Source: Lewinellaceae bacterium (GTDB lineage Bacteria > Bacteroidota > Bacteroidia > Chitinophagales > Saprospiraceae). From it: a stretch of DNA of 64,000 nt. The translations under genes were made by a program, and so were the position numbers. Shown one piece after another: positions 17,880 through 25,780 of this stretch. The first letter of the stretch is position 1; each line of letters begins with the position of its first letter. The stretch is from contig CANJPT010000006.1 of NCBI GenBank assembly GCA_947476195.1, positions 16,019 to 80,018 of the forward strand, read 5' to 3'. The notes under the pieces are model-generated. The model saw only the letters and a program-made list of their open reading frames with translations, ran no database searches and had not been told where the DNA came from.

Positions 17880-18129
17880 TCCTGTGGCAGGTACCCGAGC
17901 GCACGGCGCACAGCATCCTTGTTTTTCAGCACATCAATATCGCCGAGAGTAGCCGTGCCACTGTCAGCTTCCTGAAGGGTGGCGAGGGTACGCATGAGGG
18001 TGCTTTTGCCCGCACCGTTGGGGCCGAGAAGGCCGTACATGCCGGTTGGGATATCAAGGGACACATCTTGCTGGGCTTTGACCCCGCGTTCGTATATGTT
18101 TTGGAGAGGTTGTGAGTGGTAAGTTGCAT
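17876..18129 (-). pseudogene. ABC transporter ATPase N-terminal fragment, frameshifted
   Basis: It starts ATG at 18129 with MQLTTHNLSKTYTNAG, then needs a frame change to continue VSLDIPTGMYGLLGPNGAGKS (Walker A GPNGAGKST) through LGYLPQE before TAG at 17876. The Q-loop is just reached; the signature motif, Walker B and H-loop are gone. It was evidently the ATPase partner of the permease/peptidase remnant, which begins at its broken end. Confidence 0.85.
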
Positions 18130-18279
18130 AGGAGTGTAATAAGATAGGCGGTAAGCGCCGATTATTTCGGCGGCGAATATGACGCGCCTTACTTGCAGTG
18201 TATTACCAGATTCGAGGAAAGAAGGCTTTTTACTGACAAAAAGCACAAAAAAGCCGGATTTTTACTTTGACCAGGTCGG

Positions 18280-18405
18280 ATTAAATTGAAACAGGAGAAC
18301 CGGAAAATATAAAATCGCGCAACGAGATCCAAAGCGGGCCAAAATCTCCCCTTTTTTGGATCAAGCACCTCGTGATTTTATTTTTTCCTGTTCTCCTGTT
18401 TAAAT
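18280..18405. terminator. Long imperfect hairpin after the CHRD gene
   Basis: The outer arms AAACAGGAGAAC..GGAAAA..TAAAATC (from about 18289) and GATTTTATTTTTTCCTGTTCTCCTGTTT (to about 18402) pair. The inner segment GAGATCCAAA (18324-18333) pairs with TTTTGGATC. It sits between the CHRD gene stop and the ABC remnant. It could terminate the minus-strand CHRD transcript. Confidence 0.55.
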
Positions 18406-18432
18406 AAATGCCAGAAAACCAACGATTTGGCT

Positions 18433-20232
18433 CTACTCCACCCGCACCACTTTTTTCAACAACATCGACGCATCCTTGCCGGGAATTTCGAGCGAAATCG
18501 AGTAAATTCCTTTCGGCAAATGCATGGTCTGGATCTCAAAGCTTTGCTCGCCTGTCACGATCCCTACGGACTGTGTCAGTGCAGGAATCCCCATCATATC
18601 ATACATCACCAGGCGTCCTTCAAAAGCAGAGCTGCTTTTAAAAGTAACATTTAAGACCTCTTTGAATGGAACCGGAGACACCAGTACTTGCTCAAGATTT
18701 TCAAGTTCGCTTATGGCCACCACTTCCGGGCAGCTAAATCCACGGCGTACTTGTCCCCGAATTTCTCCCATGGGAAAAGATGGAGAGGCAATTTGCACGT
18801 ACGTGCCGCTATTTTCGATAATTGGGCCCAGTACAGCCATGATTTCATGTGAGCCTTCGATCACCGGAGCCGTTAATGGTGTAGAATGAAAAGCCGTTCC
18901 ATTTGCACCAAACACACCTTGGGCAAAGTAACCATCAATAGGCACTCCTGATAAACCCTCTGATATGACTTTATAGTGGAGGTAGCAATTGGCCTGATCT
19001 ACGGAAGCCACCGAAATCCCGAGTGCACTGCTGCTGGTGGGGGGCACCATTTGTATTCCGCAGAGGTCAAAGGCGTATGCTTTTCGAAGCGTGTTTTTCA
19101 TTACCCCTCTAATCTCTCCAATGGGGTATGTAGTAGTTGGTACATTGACGTACAGGCGGCCCTGGGCAAAATCGGTCAATTGAGCATCCGTAATTTTGTA
19201 TTTTTTGGTATAAAGCCCTGGGCTGGTAGTAGGATCCAATGTTACCAATTCAGGACCTATTGCCCCTGGATTCCCAATGTGGATCTTTGCTGTAGTGGTT
19301 GTTATGTTATTGATAAAAGCAGTGGTCGTGAGGCTGTCCAGGGTGCCATTTAGAACGGAAGTACTCCATCCGAAACCTGGTGAAAGTGGAACTGGAGGAG
19401 GTACTTGTCCCCCATATATCGGGGCAGAAGAGCCAAAATATCCTACGTGTTTAAGTTTTCCCTTAATCTCTCCGTTTGGAAAATTAACGGTTTTTATCAC
19501 AATATCATAGGCCCCTTCCCGGGCTTTTCTCAGAAAATCCGGGTCAATTGTATCCAACGCTACTAAACCCTGAAGAAGGCCGCCAGCCATGCCGGGCATG
19601 GCAACAGCCAGGGCACCTGTCTGGTCATAAATGCCAACGCTGGTAATAGCACTGCTCAGTCCATTGAAAGTAAATGCGTACACGAAATCTTCAGCACCTA
19701 AAGGGAAGTGTATGCCCCCGAATGCGATGGCGGTAGAATTGTTGGGTGGAATTGCCTGGCTACTTGTCAACAGTGCACTATAATCTAGGTCAGTTTCACA
19801 GGTGAATTGGCCGCGAATTTCTCCGTTGGGATGCACTGTGGTGCGTATATCTGCGTAAACTCCGTTAATCAATAGGTTCTCAAGAAGAGCCGGCGTCACA
19901 TCCAACTGCCCTTTGATGTGTCGCCCAACGATCGGCAGAAAGTCTAGCAGCACAGGGCCTGTCTGGCCGGTAATACCGAGGTGAATGGTAGCTTCTGTCA
20001 CAGGGCCGTCCATGCCTACCAACAACCCGCTCACATCCACTTTTTTGCGGTCGGCGGTAAAAATCAGCGTTATAAGACATTTGGCACCGGTATTAACGGC
20101 CGGGATGGCCTCCGAGCCACTCATTTCGGCATGGAAGACCAAATGGGGGAGAGGCGATTGCGCTTTTAGTGGCATGGCCAAAATGCCGGCAAAAAGCAGC
20201 ATCGGAAGTAGGTAGTAGTTTGTTTTATTCAT
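18433..20232 (-). CDS. Secreted protein with four CHRD domains and T9SS type A sorting domain
   Basis: 599 aa from the ATG at 20232 (MNKTNYYLLPMLLFAGILAMPLKAQ, signal peptide); the frame is open 28 codons further but has no signal there. Four CHRD (chordin-like) domains of about 110-130 residues follow, each ending in a P-x-GEI-R/K-G motif (HPNGEIRGQF, FPNGEIKGKL, YPIGEIRGVM, FPMGEIRGQV). The last ~80 residues form a Por-type C-terminal sorting domain (VLVSPVPFKEVLNVTF ... LPKGIYSISLE ... LLKKVVRVE), so it is T9SS cargo held at or released from the surface. The biochemical role of bacterial CHRD domains is unknown. A -7 box lies at 20268-20275. Confidence 0.9.
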   Translation of the reverse strand: MNKTNYYLLPMLLFAGILAMPLKAQSPLPHLVFHAEMSGSEAIPAVNTGAKCLITLIFTADRKKVDVSGLLVGMDGPVTEATIHLGITGQTGPVLLDFLPIVGRHIKGQLDVTPALLENLLINGVYADIRTTVHPNGEIRGQFTCETDLDYSALLTSSQAIPPNNSTAIAFGGIHFPLGAEDFVYAFTFNGLSSAITSVGIYDQTGALAVAMPGMAGGLLQGLVALDTIDPDFLRKAREGAYDIVIKTVNFPNGEIKGKLKHVGYFGSSAPIYGGQVPPPVPLSPGFGWSTSVLNGTLDSLTTTAFINNITTTTAKIHIGNPGAIGPELVTLDPTTSPGLYTKKYKITDAQLTDFAQGRLYVNVPTTTYPIGEIRGVMKNTLRKAYAFDLCGIQMVPPTSSSALGISVASVDQANCYLHYKVISEGLSGVPIDGYFAQGVFGANGTAFHSTPLTAPVIEGSHEIMAVLGPIIENSGTYVQIASPSFPMGEIRGQVRRGFSCPEVVAISELENLEQVLVSPVPFKEVLNVTFKSSSAFEGRLVMYDMMGIPALTQSVGIVTGEQSFEIQTMHLPKGIYSISLEIPGKDASMLLKKVVRVE

Positions 20233-20267
20233 GGTGAGGATGTGTTTATGAGCATAAAATTGTAAGG

Positions 20268-20275
20268 CAAATCTA
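20268..20275 (-). promoter_or_regulatory. CHRD gene -7 box TAGATTTG
   Basis: The plus strand CAAATCTA is an exact inverse of TAnnTTTG, about 36 nt upstream of the start at 20232. Confidence 0.45.
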
Positions 20276-20591
20276 CTGCCTGTATCATTCTTTTTTAGGG
20301 ATTTTTTGAAGGTCAATTTAGTTCTGGGATAAAAATTTGGCGTTTAAATGGAGAAGTTCGCCCTTTGTATCCCAATTTTCGGCATCCAAAGCGTTTTAAT
20401 AGCCAATCGTTCCAAAATAAGCTGATTTGCACAGATTTTTACCCTGTTTTAAAACCATGCATCTGCTATGAAACTTGAATTTCTTCATTTTGATTGCCTG
20501 ACCACTATCGTCTTTCTTTATGCGCAGTGATAGCCAATCGCCGGATTTTTTTGAGCGGCCAACAACGGTCTCTGAGAAAGTAGGTTGACGG
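20276..20591. other. Divergent intergenic region with an 11-bp direct repeat
   Basis: AT-rich DNA between divergent genes. ATAGCCAATCG occurs at 20399-20409 and again at 20530-20540, a possible pair of binding sites. No RNA gene or open frame was recognised. Confidence 0.4.
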
Positions 20592-21773
20592 ATGTACCTT
20601 GCAGCCTCATCTATTCTTCCAACTTTGAAGATTGCTTTCGACGCAAAACGTTATTTCAATAACACCACAGGCCTCGGTTTTTATAGCCGTACCCTGCTGG
20701 AGGGTCTGCGCCGTTTTTATCCGGAACATCAATACTTACTGTATACCCCGTACAACAAGGGTCGATTGAGTTTGTCCAATGACGGGATCCGTCTGCCAGA
20801 TTCCAGGTTGGGGCGGACTTTCCACCCACTGTGGCGTAGCCGCGGGATTACCAGACAACTGAAGCGCGATGGCGTGGAAATTTTTCATGGCCTGAGCCAC
20901 GAACTTCCATCCGGATTACATCATGCTGATATTCGAAGTGTAGTATCGGTGCATGACCTTATCTTCATGCGTTTTCCGAACCTTTATCCTGCCGTAGATC
21001 GGTTTTTTTACAAGCAAAAATACCGTCGCGCAGCCGAACAAGCTGATGTGGTCGTGGCCATCAGTGAACAGACACGGGCTGACCTAGTGGAATACTTCAA
21101 CATTCCCGCCCAAAATATTCAGGTCATTGGTCAGTCTTGCGACCTTGTCTTCGAACGGCTTAGTCTTAGGCATTTGCCTGGTCGATTGGAATTCCCTTTT
21201 GCCAAAACGGCCGGATTACCGGATTCAGACTACCTGATTTCAGTGGGGAGCCTCACGCCCCGAAAAAATTGGCACACCCTGCTCGACGCACTTTTTTTAC
21301 TTAAAAACCAAGGTGTCCATGTGCCGCTTGTGGCCATTGGTTCAGGCAATAGTCCTTACGCGAAAGCACTGCAGGTGCAATCTAAACGGCTGGGAGTTCA
21401 AGTATATTGGCTCGATCAATATGTGCCAACACAGGATCTTGCCTTGCTTTATCGTCGGGCAATAGCATTGATTTATCCCTCTATTTTTGAGGGATTTGGC
21501 ATTCCAATCCTGGAAGCTATGACGGTTGGGATTCCTGTGGTGACCAGCAAAGGTGGCTGTTTTAAGGAAGTTGGCGGTTCAGCTGCACTATATGCAGATC
21601 CGAATAATGCGGCAGATTTAGCGCACAAGATTTCTAAGGTGCTTGATGGCGAGGTTCATGCGGAATTACGCTCTAAAATACCAAACCAAATTGCGCAGTT
21701 TTCTCCAGAAAGGATTTGTGCTGAATGGATAGAGGTGTATAGCGGTCTGATGACTTTTAGTCATTTGACGTAA
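20592..21773 (+). CDS. Glycosyltransferase family 4
   Basis: Transfers a sugar from a nucleotide donor to a glycan or lipid acceptor at the cytoplasmic membrane. GT-B fold with two Rossmann domains. The N-terminal domain has LKIAFDAKRYFNNTTGLGFYSRTLLEGL and VSVHDLIFMRFP. The C-terminal domain has ISVGSLTPRKNWHTLLDAL, VYWLDQYVPTQDLALLYRRA and the EX7E motif in FEGFGIPILEAMTVGIPVVTSKGG. 393 aa is normal. It starts at ATG 20592 or at TTG 20625 (the typical MKIAFDAKR beginning). It stands alone, so its pathway cannot be read from context. Its last codons and stop lie in a hairpin. Confidence 0.92.
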   Translation: MYLAASSILPTLKIAFDAKRYFNNTTGLGFYSRTLLEGLRRFYPEHQYLLYTPYNKGRLSLSNDGIRLPDSRLGRTFHPLWRSRGITRQLKRDGVEIFHGLSHELPSGLHHADIRSVVSVHDLIFMRFPNLYPAVDRFFYKQKYRRAAEQADVVVAISEQTRADLVEYFNIPAQNIQVIGQSCDLVFERLSLRHLPGRLEFPFAKTAGLPDSDYLISVGSLTPRKNWHTLLDALFLLKNQGVHVPLVAIGSGNSPYAKALQVQSKRLGVQVYWLDQYVPTQDLALLYRRAIALIYPSIFEGFGIPILEAMTVGIPVVTSKGGCFKEVGGSAALYADPNNAADLAHKISKVLDGEVHAELRSKIPNQIAQFSPERICAEWIEVYSGLMTFSHLT

Positions 21774-21779
21774 ACCGCT
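21741..21779. terminator. Hairpin covering the glycosyltransferase stop codon
   Basis: AGCGGT (21741-21746) pairs with ACCGCT (21774-21779), and ATGACT with AGTCAT inside. The inner part ATGACTTTTAGTCAT resembles the GTGACTTCAAGTCAC core of the palindromes near 4.4-4.8 kb. It lies at the convergent junction with the Rpn-like gene. Confidence 0.5.
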
Positions 21780-21786
21780 TACCCGG

Positions 21787-22818
21787 TTATTTTTTTGTCA
21801 ATTTTTGCCGCACTTGCTTAACAAAATCCTCGGTCATGCCGACGACCCCAGCCACCTCGGCATCACTCCAATTCGGAAATTTTTCTACAATTTTTATGGC
21901 AATGTTGTAAATCGTTTTTTCCATACCCTTCTCTATACCCTTCTCTATACCCTTCTCTATACCCTTCTCTATACCCTTCTCCAGGCCTTCTTCGTATCCT
22001 TTTCGAAGACCTTCTTCTTTCCATTTTTTTCCAAATATCTCCGGGATAGCGTCTATCCAATCGCGCTCCGCTTGGGGCAATTGCTTGTTTAGTTCTTTAA
22101 CTTGAGCTTCTGTCATGTTACAAAAATTGAAGACGTAAAGCGTTAGGGTTTGAAGTAAGATGCCTTCACGGTCATTCCGGTAGAATGGCTTCCCAAAAGT
22201 AAGGACGTTCGGCCAGTTTTTCAGAGCAAATTTTTCGTTACGGGCAAACTTTAACGCCAGAAACAGATTTTTTAGGTATTCTGTCTCCGCTTTTTCCTCA
22301 ATTTCCTCTGGTGCAATCCTATTCAAGTCCGTGAGCAAGTAATGGAAGTTTGGAATAAATGCTGCCCAATCTTTCGGTAAGCCAGGGAAATAGCTTGAAA
22401 ACGCCTTCTGTTTCCAACCTTGTGCCCCATGATATACAACAATTGGAATGATAAACGAGAGCGGACGGTCGTTTTTCAGGTCATCCTCCCAAATTTGCAA
22501 TAGGTAGTCAAGTAACTGAAGGTGTATTGGCAGAGAAGGCAGGTAACTTTTATGCTCGAACAGGAATAGCATTCTGGCGGAAGCGCCGCTCGCTAAACGG
22601 GTTTCATACAATACATCGCTGAAGGAAATTCCGAATCGACCACTGACAAAGGAAGTATCAATTTTTTGAAAAATGGTGAAATCTATCTGTTGATGTATTG
22701 ACTCATGGGTGTAATGCAGCAGGTAGGTCCTAGCAATTTTCGCATCGCTGAAAAATGCTTTGAAAACCGCGTCGTGCGGTTCATGGTCTTTTCTGCGGGG
22801 ATGTTTTCTGTTTGGCAT
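21787..22818 (-). CDS. Rpn family PD-(D/E)XK nuclease / putative transposase-like protein
   Basis: 343 aa. The N-terminal domain matches the transposase_31/RpnA-type fold: HDAVFKAFFSDAKIARTYLLHY, then FSDVLYE and LFLFEHKSY (acidic residues and E-x-K of the nuclease core), followed by LQLLDYLLQIW and PIVVYHG. RpnA-like proteins are DNA endonucleases that promote recA-independent recombination. Near the C-terminus is a run of GIEK/GLEK units (about residues 275-300) coded by a perfect 12-nt tandem repeat, then a terminal helical domain (FPNWSDAEVAGVVGMTEDFVKQVRQKL). The repeat keeps frame, so its length may vary between strains. It stands alone between convergent and same-strand genes. Confidence 0.85.
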   Translation of the reverse strand: MPNRKHPRRKDHEPHDAVFKAFFSDAKIARTYLLHYTHESIHQQIDFTIFQKIDTSFVSGRFGISFSDVLYETRLASGASARMLFLFEHKSYLPSLPIHLQLLDYLLQIWEDDLKNDRPLSFIIPIVVYHGAQGWKQKAFSSYFPGLPKDWAAFIPNFHYLLTDLNRIAPEEIEEKAETEYLKNLFLALKFARNEKFALKNWPNVLTFGKPFYRNDREGILLQTLTLYVFNFCNMTEAQVKELNKQLPQAERDWIDAIPEIFGKKWKEEGLRKGYEEGLEKGIEKGIEKGIEKGIEKGMEKTIYNIAIKIVEKFPNWSDAEVAGVVGMTEDFVKQVRQKLTKK

Positions 22819-22890
22819 TGGCGCGGCTGGTTAAAGCAACGAAGATAAAACGCCTTTATTTTAAAAACAAAATGTTTTAAAATAAAAAAT

Positions 22891-22924
22891 AAGCGGTGAT
22901 TCCGGGTTTTCGGAATCACCGCTT
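22891..22924 (-). terminator. Terminator of the SPFH gene
   Basis: The 14-bp perfect stem AAGCGGTGATTCCG/CGGAATCACCGCTT has a 6-nt loop. On the minus strand it is followed by TATTTTTTA, so it reads as an intrinsic terminator for the gene ending at 22966. Confidence 0.8.
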
Positions 22925-22965
22925 TACTAAATGGAATTGTCGTTCCATCGGAATGTCAAACGGAA

Positions 22966-23895
22966 CTACCCTTTATGTTGCGCAGAAAAATCCATCTGGT
23001 TCAAGGCCATTAATTCCTTCATCGTTTTTTGCATCCCATCAACAGATCCGTCGAGGAAAATGATATTGCCCTTGCCATGTTCTGTGAAATTTTTGATTGC
23101 TTCTGTCCACATGGAGAACAAGATAACAGAGGTGTCAAGATTGGCAGTTTGCATTTCTTTTGCGGCTTGGCTCATACCCCGTGCAACTTCTTCACGGAAA
23201 AGTGCTACAGCTTGTCCACGCATTCTGGCGGCCTCACGCTCCGCTTCGGCAGAAATTTTGATGGCATTACCCTCCGCTTCAGCTGCTTTGGTCTTGGTGA
23301 TCAGGAGTGCCTGCCCTTCGTTCTCTGCAGCAGCTTTCAGGTTGTTGGCCGCAACGATTTTCGACATAGAACGCATCACTTCTTCGTCGAAGGTGATGTC
23401 GTTGATCTGCAAATCGATCAGGTGAAAACCCCAATCTTCGAGCATGTGATCAATATTAACTTTTACGGCATCTGTAATTTCACGGCGTAGCAAGAGGACT
23501 TCCTGCTGCTTTTTGGTGGCCACAAAAGATCGAATGCTGCCCTCTACTGTTCGGGTCAGACTAGCCATAAAGTCCCGGTCGCCCACAAATCGAAAGGCCA
23601 CTTTTTTTACGGTCTCTTCCGCGTTATCCATGACGGAGAAAAGCAGTAACGAAGTAAAGTGCACATTGGCCTGGTCCACTGTCACTGCTTGGAAATTAAG
23701 TTCCACAGCTCGGTTTTGCACAGAAATGCGTTTGAAAATCTGCTCGATAAACGGAATCCGGAAATTTAAGCCAGGATAAAGCGTACGGTTGTATTTACCA
23801 AAAACTGTAGTGATAGCCACAGTACCTTGTTGTACGGTGACTAAGCTCAAAAAAATGAGCAAAAAAATCAATGGGATGTAATAGAGTGTAGGCAT
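22966..23895 (-). CDS. SPFH/Band 7 (stomatin/prohibitin-like) membrane protein
   Basis: 309 aa. An N-terminal membrane helix (YYIPLIFLLIFLSLVTV) is followed by the Band 7 domain (VQQGTVAITTVFGKYNRTLYPGLNFRIPF, VTVDQANVHFTSLLLFSVMD, LTRTVEGSIRSFVATKKQQEVLLLRREI, LEDWGFHLIDLQINDITFDEEV). A long Ala/Glu-rich coiled coil follows (about residues 190-245) and a short C-terminal part. SPFH proteins form large membrane-bound ring assemblies that organise microdomains or control proteases. No NfeD-type partner lies next to it. A strong terminator follows, so it is a single-gene unit. Confidence 0.92.
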   Translation of the reverse strand: MPTLYYIPLIFLLIFLSLVTVQQGTVAITTVFGKYNRTLYPGLNFRIPFIEQIFKRISVQNRAVELNFQAVTVDQANVHFTSLLLFSVMDNAEETVKKVAFRFVGDRDFMASLTRTVEGSIRSFVATKKQQEVLLLRREITDAVKVNIDHMLEDWGFHLIDLQINDITFDEEVMRSMSKIVAANNLKAAAENEGQALLITKTKAAEAEGNAIKISAEAEREAARMRGQAVALFREEVARGMSQAAKEMQTANLDTSVILFSMWTEAIKNFTEHGKGNIIFLDGSVDGMQKTMKELMALNQMDFSAQHKG

Positions 23896-24047
23896 AGTAA
23901 TGATTTGAAAGTTTGATGTTGAGTAGCAAAGGTGATTGATTATTCAATACGGCGTGCAGTTTCTCCGACCAAATGACCTTTTTTGTGGTGTGAAAATCGA
24001 TAAAATTTCGTCGACGGGAACAATTATCTCAACTTCGCCTTAAAATT

Positions 24048-25700
24048 ATGAATTCGATGCCTACCGACAAAATCCTATGTGGATTATTTATGCTTTTCTT
24101 TACACAATTAGGTATGGCGCAATCGCCTGTTTATACCAGAGATGATACCTTGCGGGGCTGTATCACACCTCAGCGAGACTGGTGGGATTTGACTTTTTAT
24201 AAACTGAAAGTAAAGGTCAATCCAGCCGATAAAAGCATTTATGGCTGCAATGAGATCCGTTATAAGGTACTAAACCCCGGTAAGTTTTTGCAGATCGACC
24301 TACAGCCACCCCTTCAGATCGAAAGAGCAGAACAGGATGGCCAGGCTTTGGGGGTTAAGAAGCAAGGGCGCAATGCCTATTTCATCGAATTGAATAAAGC
24401 GCAGCCGAAGGCCTCGTTGCAAAGTATTACCATTTGGTATTCAGGTATTCCTCAAGCGGCGAGAAATGCCCCCTGGGACGGTGGATTCAGTTGGAAGGTA
24501 GACGAGCAAGGGTTGACTTTCGCGGCTACCTCTTGTCAGGGCCTCGGTGCCAGTATCTGGTGGCCTTGTAAAGACCACATGTATGATGAGCCTGATTCCC
24601 AGGCAATCTTTGTCACGGTACCCAATAATTTAACGGATATATCAAATGGCAGGTTACGCCAGGTAGTTGAAAATGACGACGGCACGCACACCTTCGAGTG
24701 GTTTGTGTCTAATCCAATTAACAACTATGGCGTGAATGTAAATATTGCCAATTACACCCATTTTTCAGACACCCTTCATGGGGAAAATGGCTTGTTGACC
24801 CTGGATTATTACGTTTTGCCCAAAAATCTTGAAAAAGCAAAGGTCCAATTTCAGCAGGCAAAGTTGATGCTTCGGGCCTTGGAGTATTGGTTTGGACCCT
24901 ATCCTTTTTATGAAGATGGCTACAAATTGGTGGAGGTCCCATATCTGGGTATGGAACACCAAAGTTCAGTGACCTATGGAAACTATTATTCCAACGGTTA
25001 CCTCGGCAGAGATCTATCGGGTACCGGTTGGGGCCTTAAATGGGATTATATTATCATCCACGAGTCTGCCCACGAATGGTTTGCCAATAACATTACTTAC
25101 CGCGACATCGCAGATATGTGGGTGCACGAGAGCTTTGCCAGTTATAGCGAAGGAATTTATACGGAATATCACTTCGGCAAAAAAGCCGGGGCAGCCTATA
25201 TCCGGGGCTGCAGAGCTTCCATTCAGAATAAAGCCCCAATCGTTGGGAGCTACGGGGTCAATGCTCAGGGCTCCGAAGATATGTATCCTAAGGGCAGTAA
25301 TATGCTGCACACCATTCGACAAATTATTGACGATGATGTTCAATGGCGGTCGATCCTGCGTGGACTGAATCATGATTTTTACCACCAAACGGTGTATGGT
25401 TCTCAAGTGGAGGATTATATTACGCTACATTCTGGCAAAAAGCTGGACAAGGTATTTGACCAATATTTGCGCCATACTGAAATTCCGGTTTTGGAGTATC
25501 AGATCAAAGGACACAAGCTGAAGTACCGCTGGACAAATTGCATTGCAGGGTTTGATATGCCTGTAAAGGTGACTTTATCACCAGGGAAGTTCAAGTTTGT
25601 TTATCCGGCTACAAAATGGAAAAGTAGTCGCTGCGTATTGCCTAATAAAGATGATTTTCAGGTAGAGGAGAATTTTTATGTTAGAGCGAATCGCGTTTAA
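24048..25700 (+). CDS. Secreted M1 family metallopeptidase
   Basis: 550 aa with an N-terminal signal peptide (ILCGLFMLFFTQLGMAQ). An N-terminal beta domain is followed by the gluzincin domain: GMEHQSSVTYGN replaces the usual GAMEN exopeptidase loop. The zinc motif is HESAHEW (near residue 338) with the third ligand Glu 18 residues after the second His, in MWVHESFASY; YPKGSNMLHTIR supplies the usual region around the catalytic Tyr. The C-terminal domain is short. It probably trims peptides in the periplasm or outside. It precedes a TonB receptor gene on the same strand by 80 nt, but a -7 box between them suggests a separate promoter. Confidence 0.92.
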   Translation: MNSMPTDKILCGLFMLFFTQLGMAQSPVYTRDDTLRGCITPQRDWWDLTFYKLKVKVNPADKSIYGCNEIRYKVLNPGKFLQIDLQPPLQIERAEQDGQALGVKKQGRNAYFIELNKAQPKASLQSITIWYSGIPQAARNAPWDGGFSWKVDEQGLTFAATSCQGLGASIWWPCKDHMYDEPDSQAIFVTVPNNLTDISNGRLRQVVENDDGTHTFEWFVSNPINNYGVNVNIANYTHFSDTLHGENGLLTLDYYVLPKNLEKAKVQFQQAKLMLRALEYWFGPYPFYEDGYKLVEVPYLGMEHQSSVTYGNYYSNGYLGRDLSGTGWGLKWDYIIIHESAHEWFANNITYRDIADMWVHESFASYSEGIYTEYHFGKKAGAAYIRGCRASIQNKAPIVGSYGVNAQGSEDMYPKGSNMLHTIRQIIDDDVQWRSILRGLNHDFYHQTVYGSQVEDYITLHSGKKLDKVFDQYLRHTEIPVLEYQIKGHKLKYRWTNCIAGFDMPVKVTLSPGKFKFVYPATKWKSSRCVLPNKDDFQVEENFYVRANRV

Positions 25701-25748
25701 TTACATCGTCTATTTTTGATAAGATGCACAGCACATGGGCAGCAAAGG

Positions 25749-25756
25749 TACTTTTG
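25749..25756 (+). promoter_or_regulatory. TonB-receptor -7 box TACTTTTG
   Basis: Exact TAnnTTTG match 24 nt before the ATG at 25781. The nearest TTG upstream is too far for standard spacing. Confidence 0.45.
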
Positions 25757-25780
25757 CAAGACAACTGAAAAATTTCAGCA

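Noticed and set aside
20399..20540. Direct repeat ATAGCCAATCG as ends of a mobile element
   Set aside because: The 120 nt between the copies hold no gene or inverted ends; more likely chance or binding sites.
21805..22092. Opposite-strand frame with FYTLLYTLLYTLL repeats
   Set aside because: It is the mirror of the 12-nt repeat in the Rpn-like gene.
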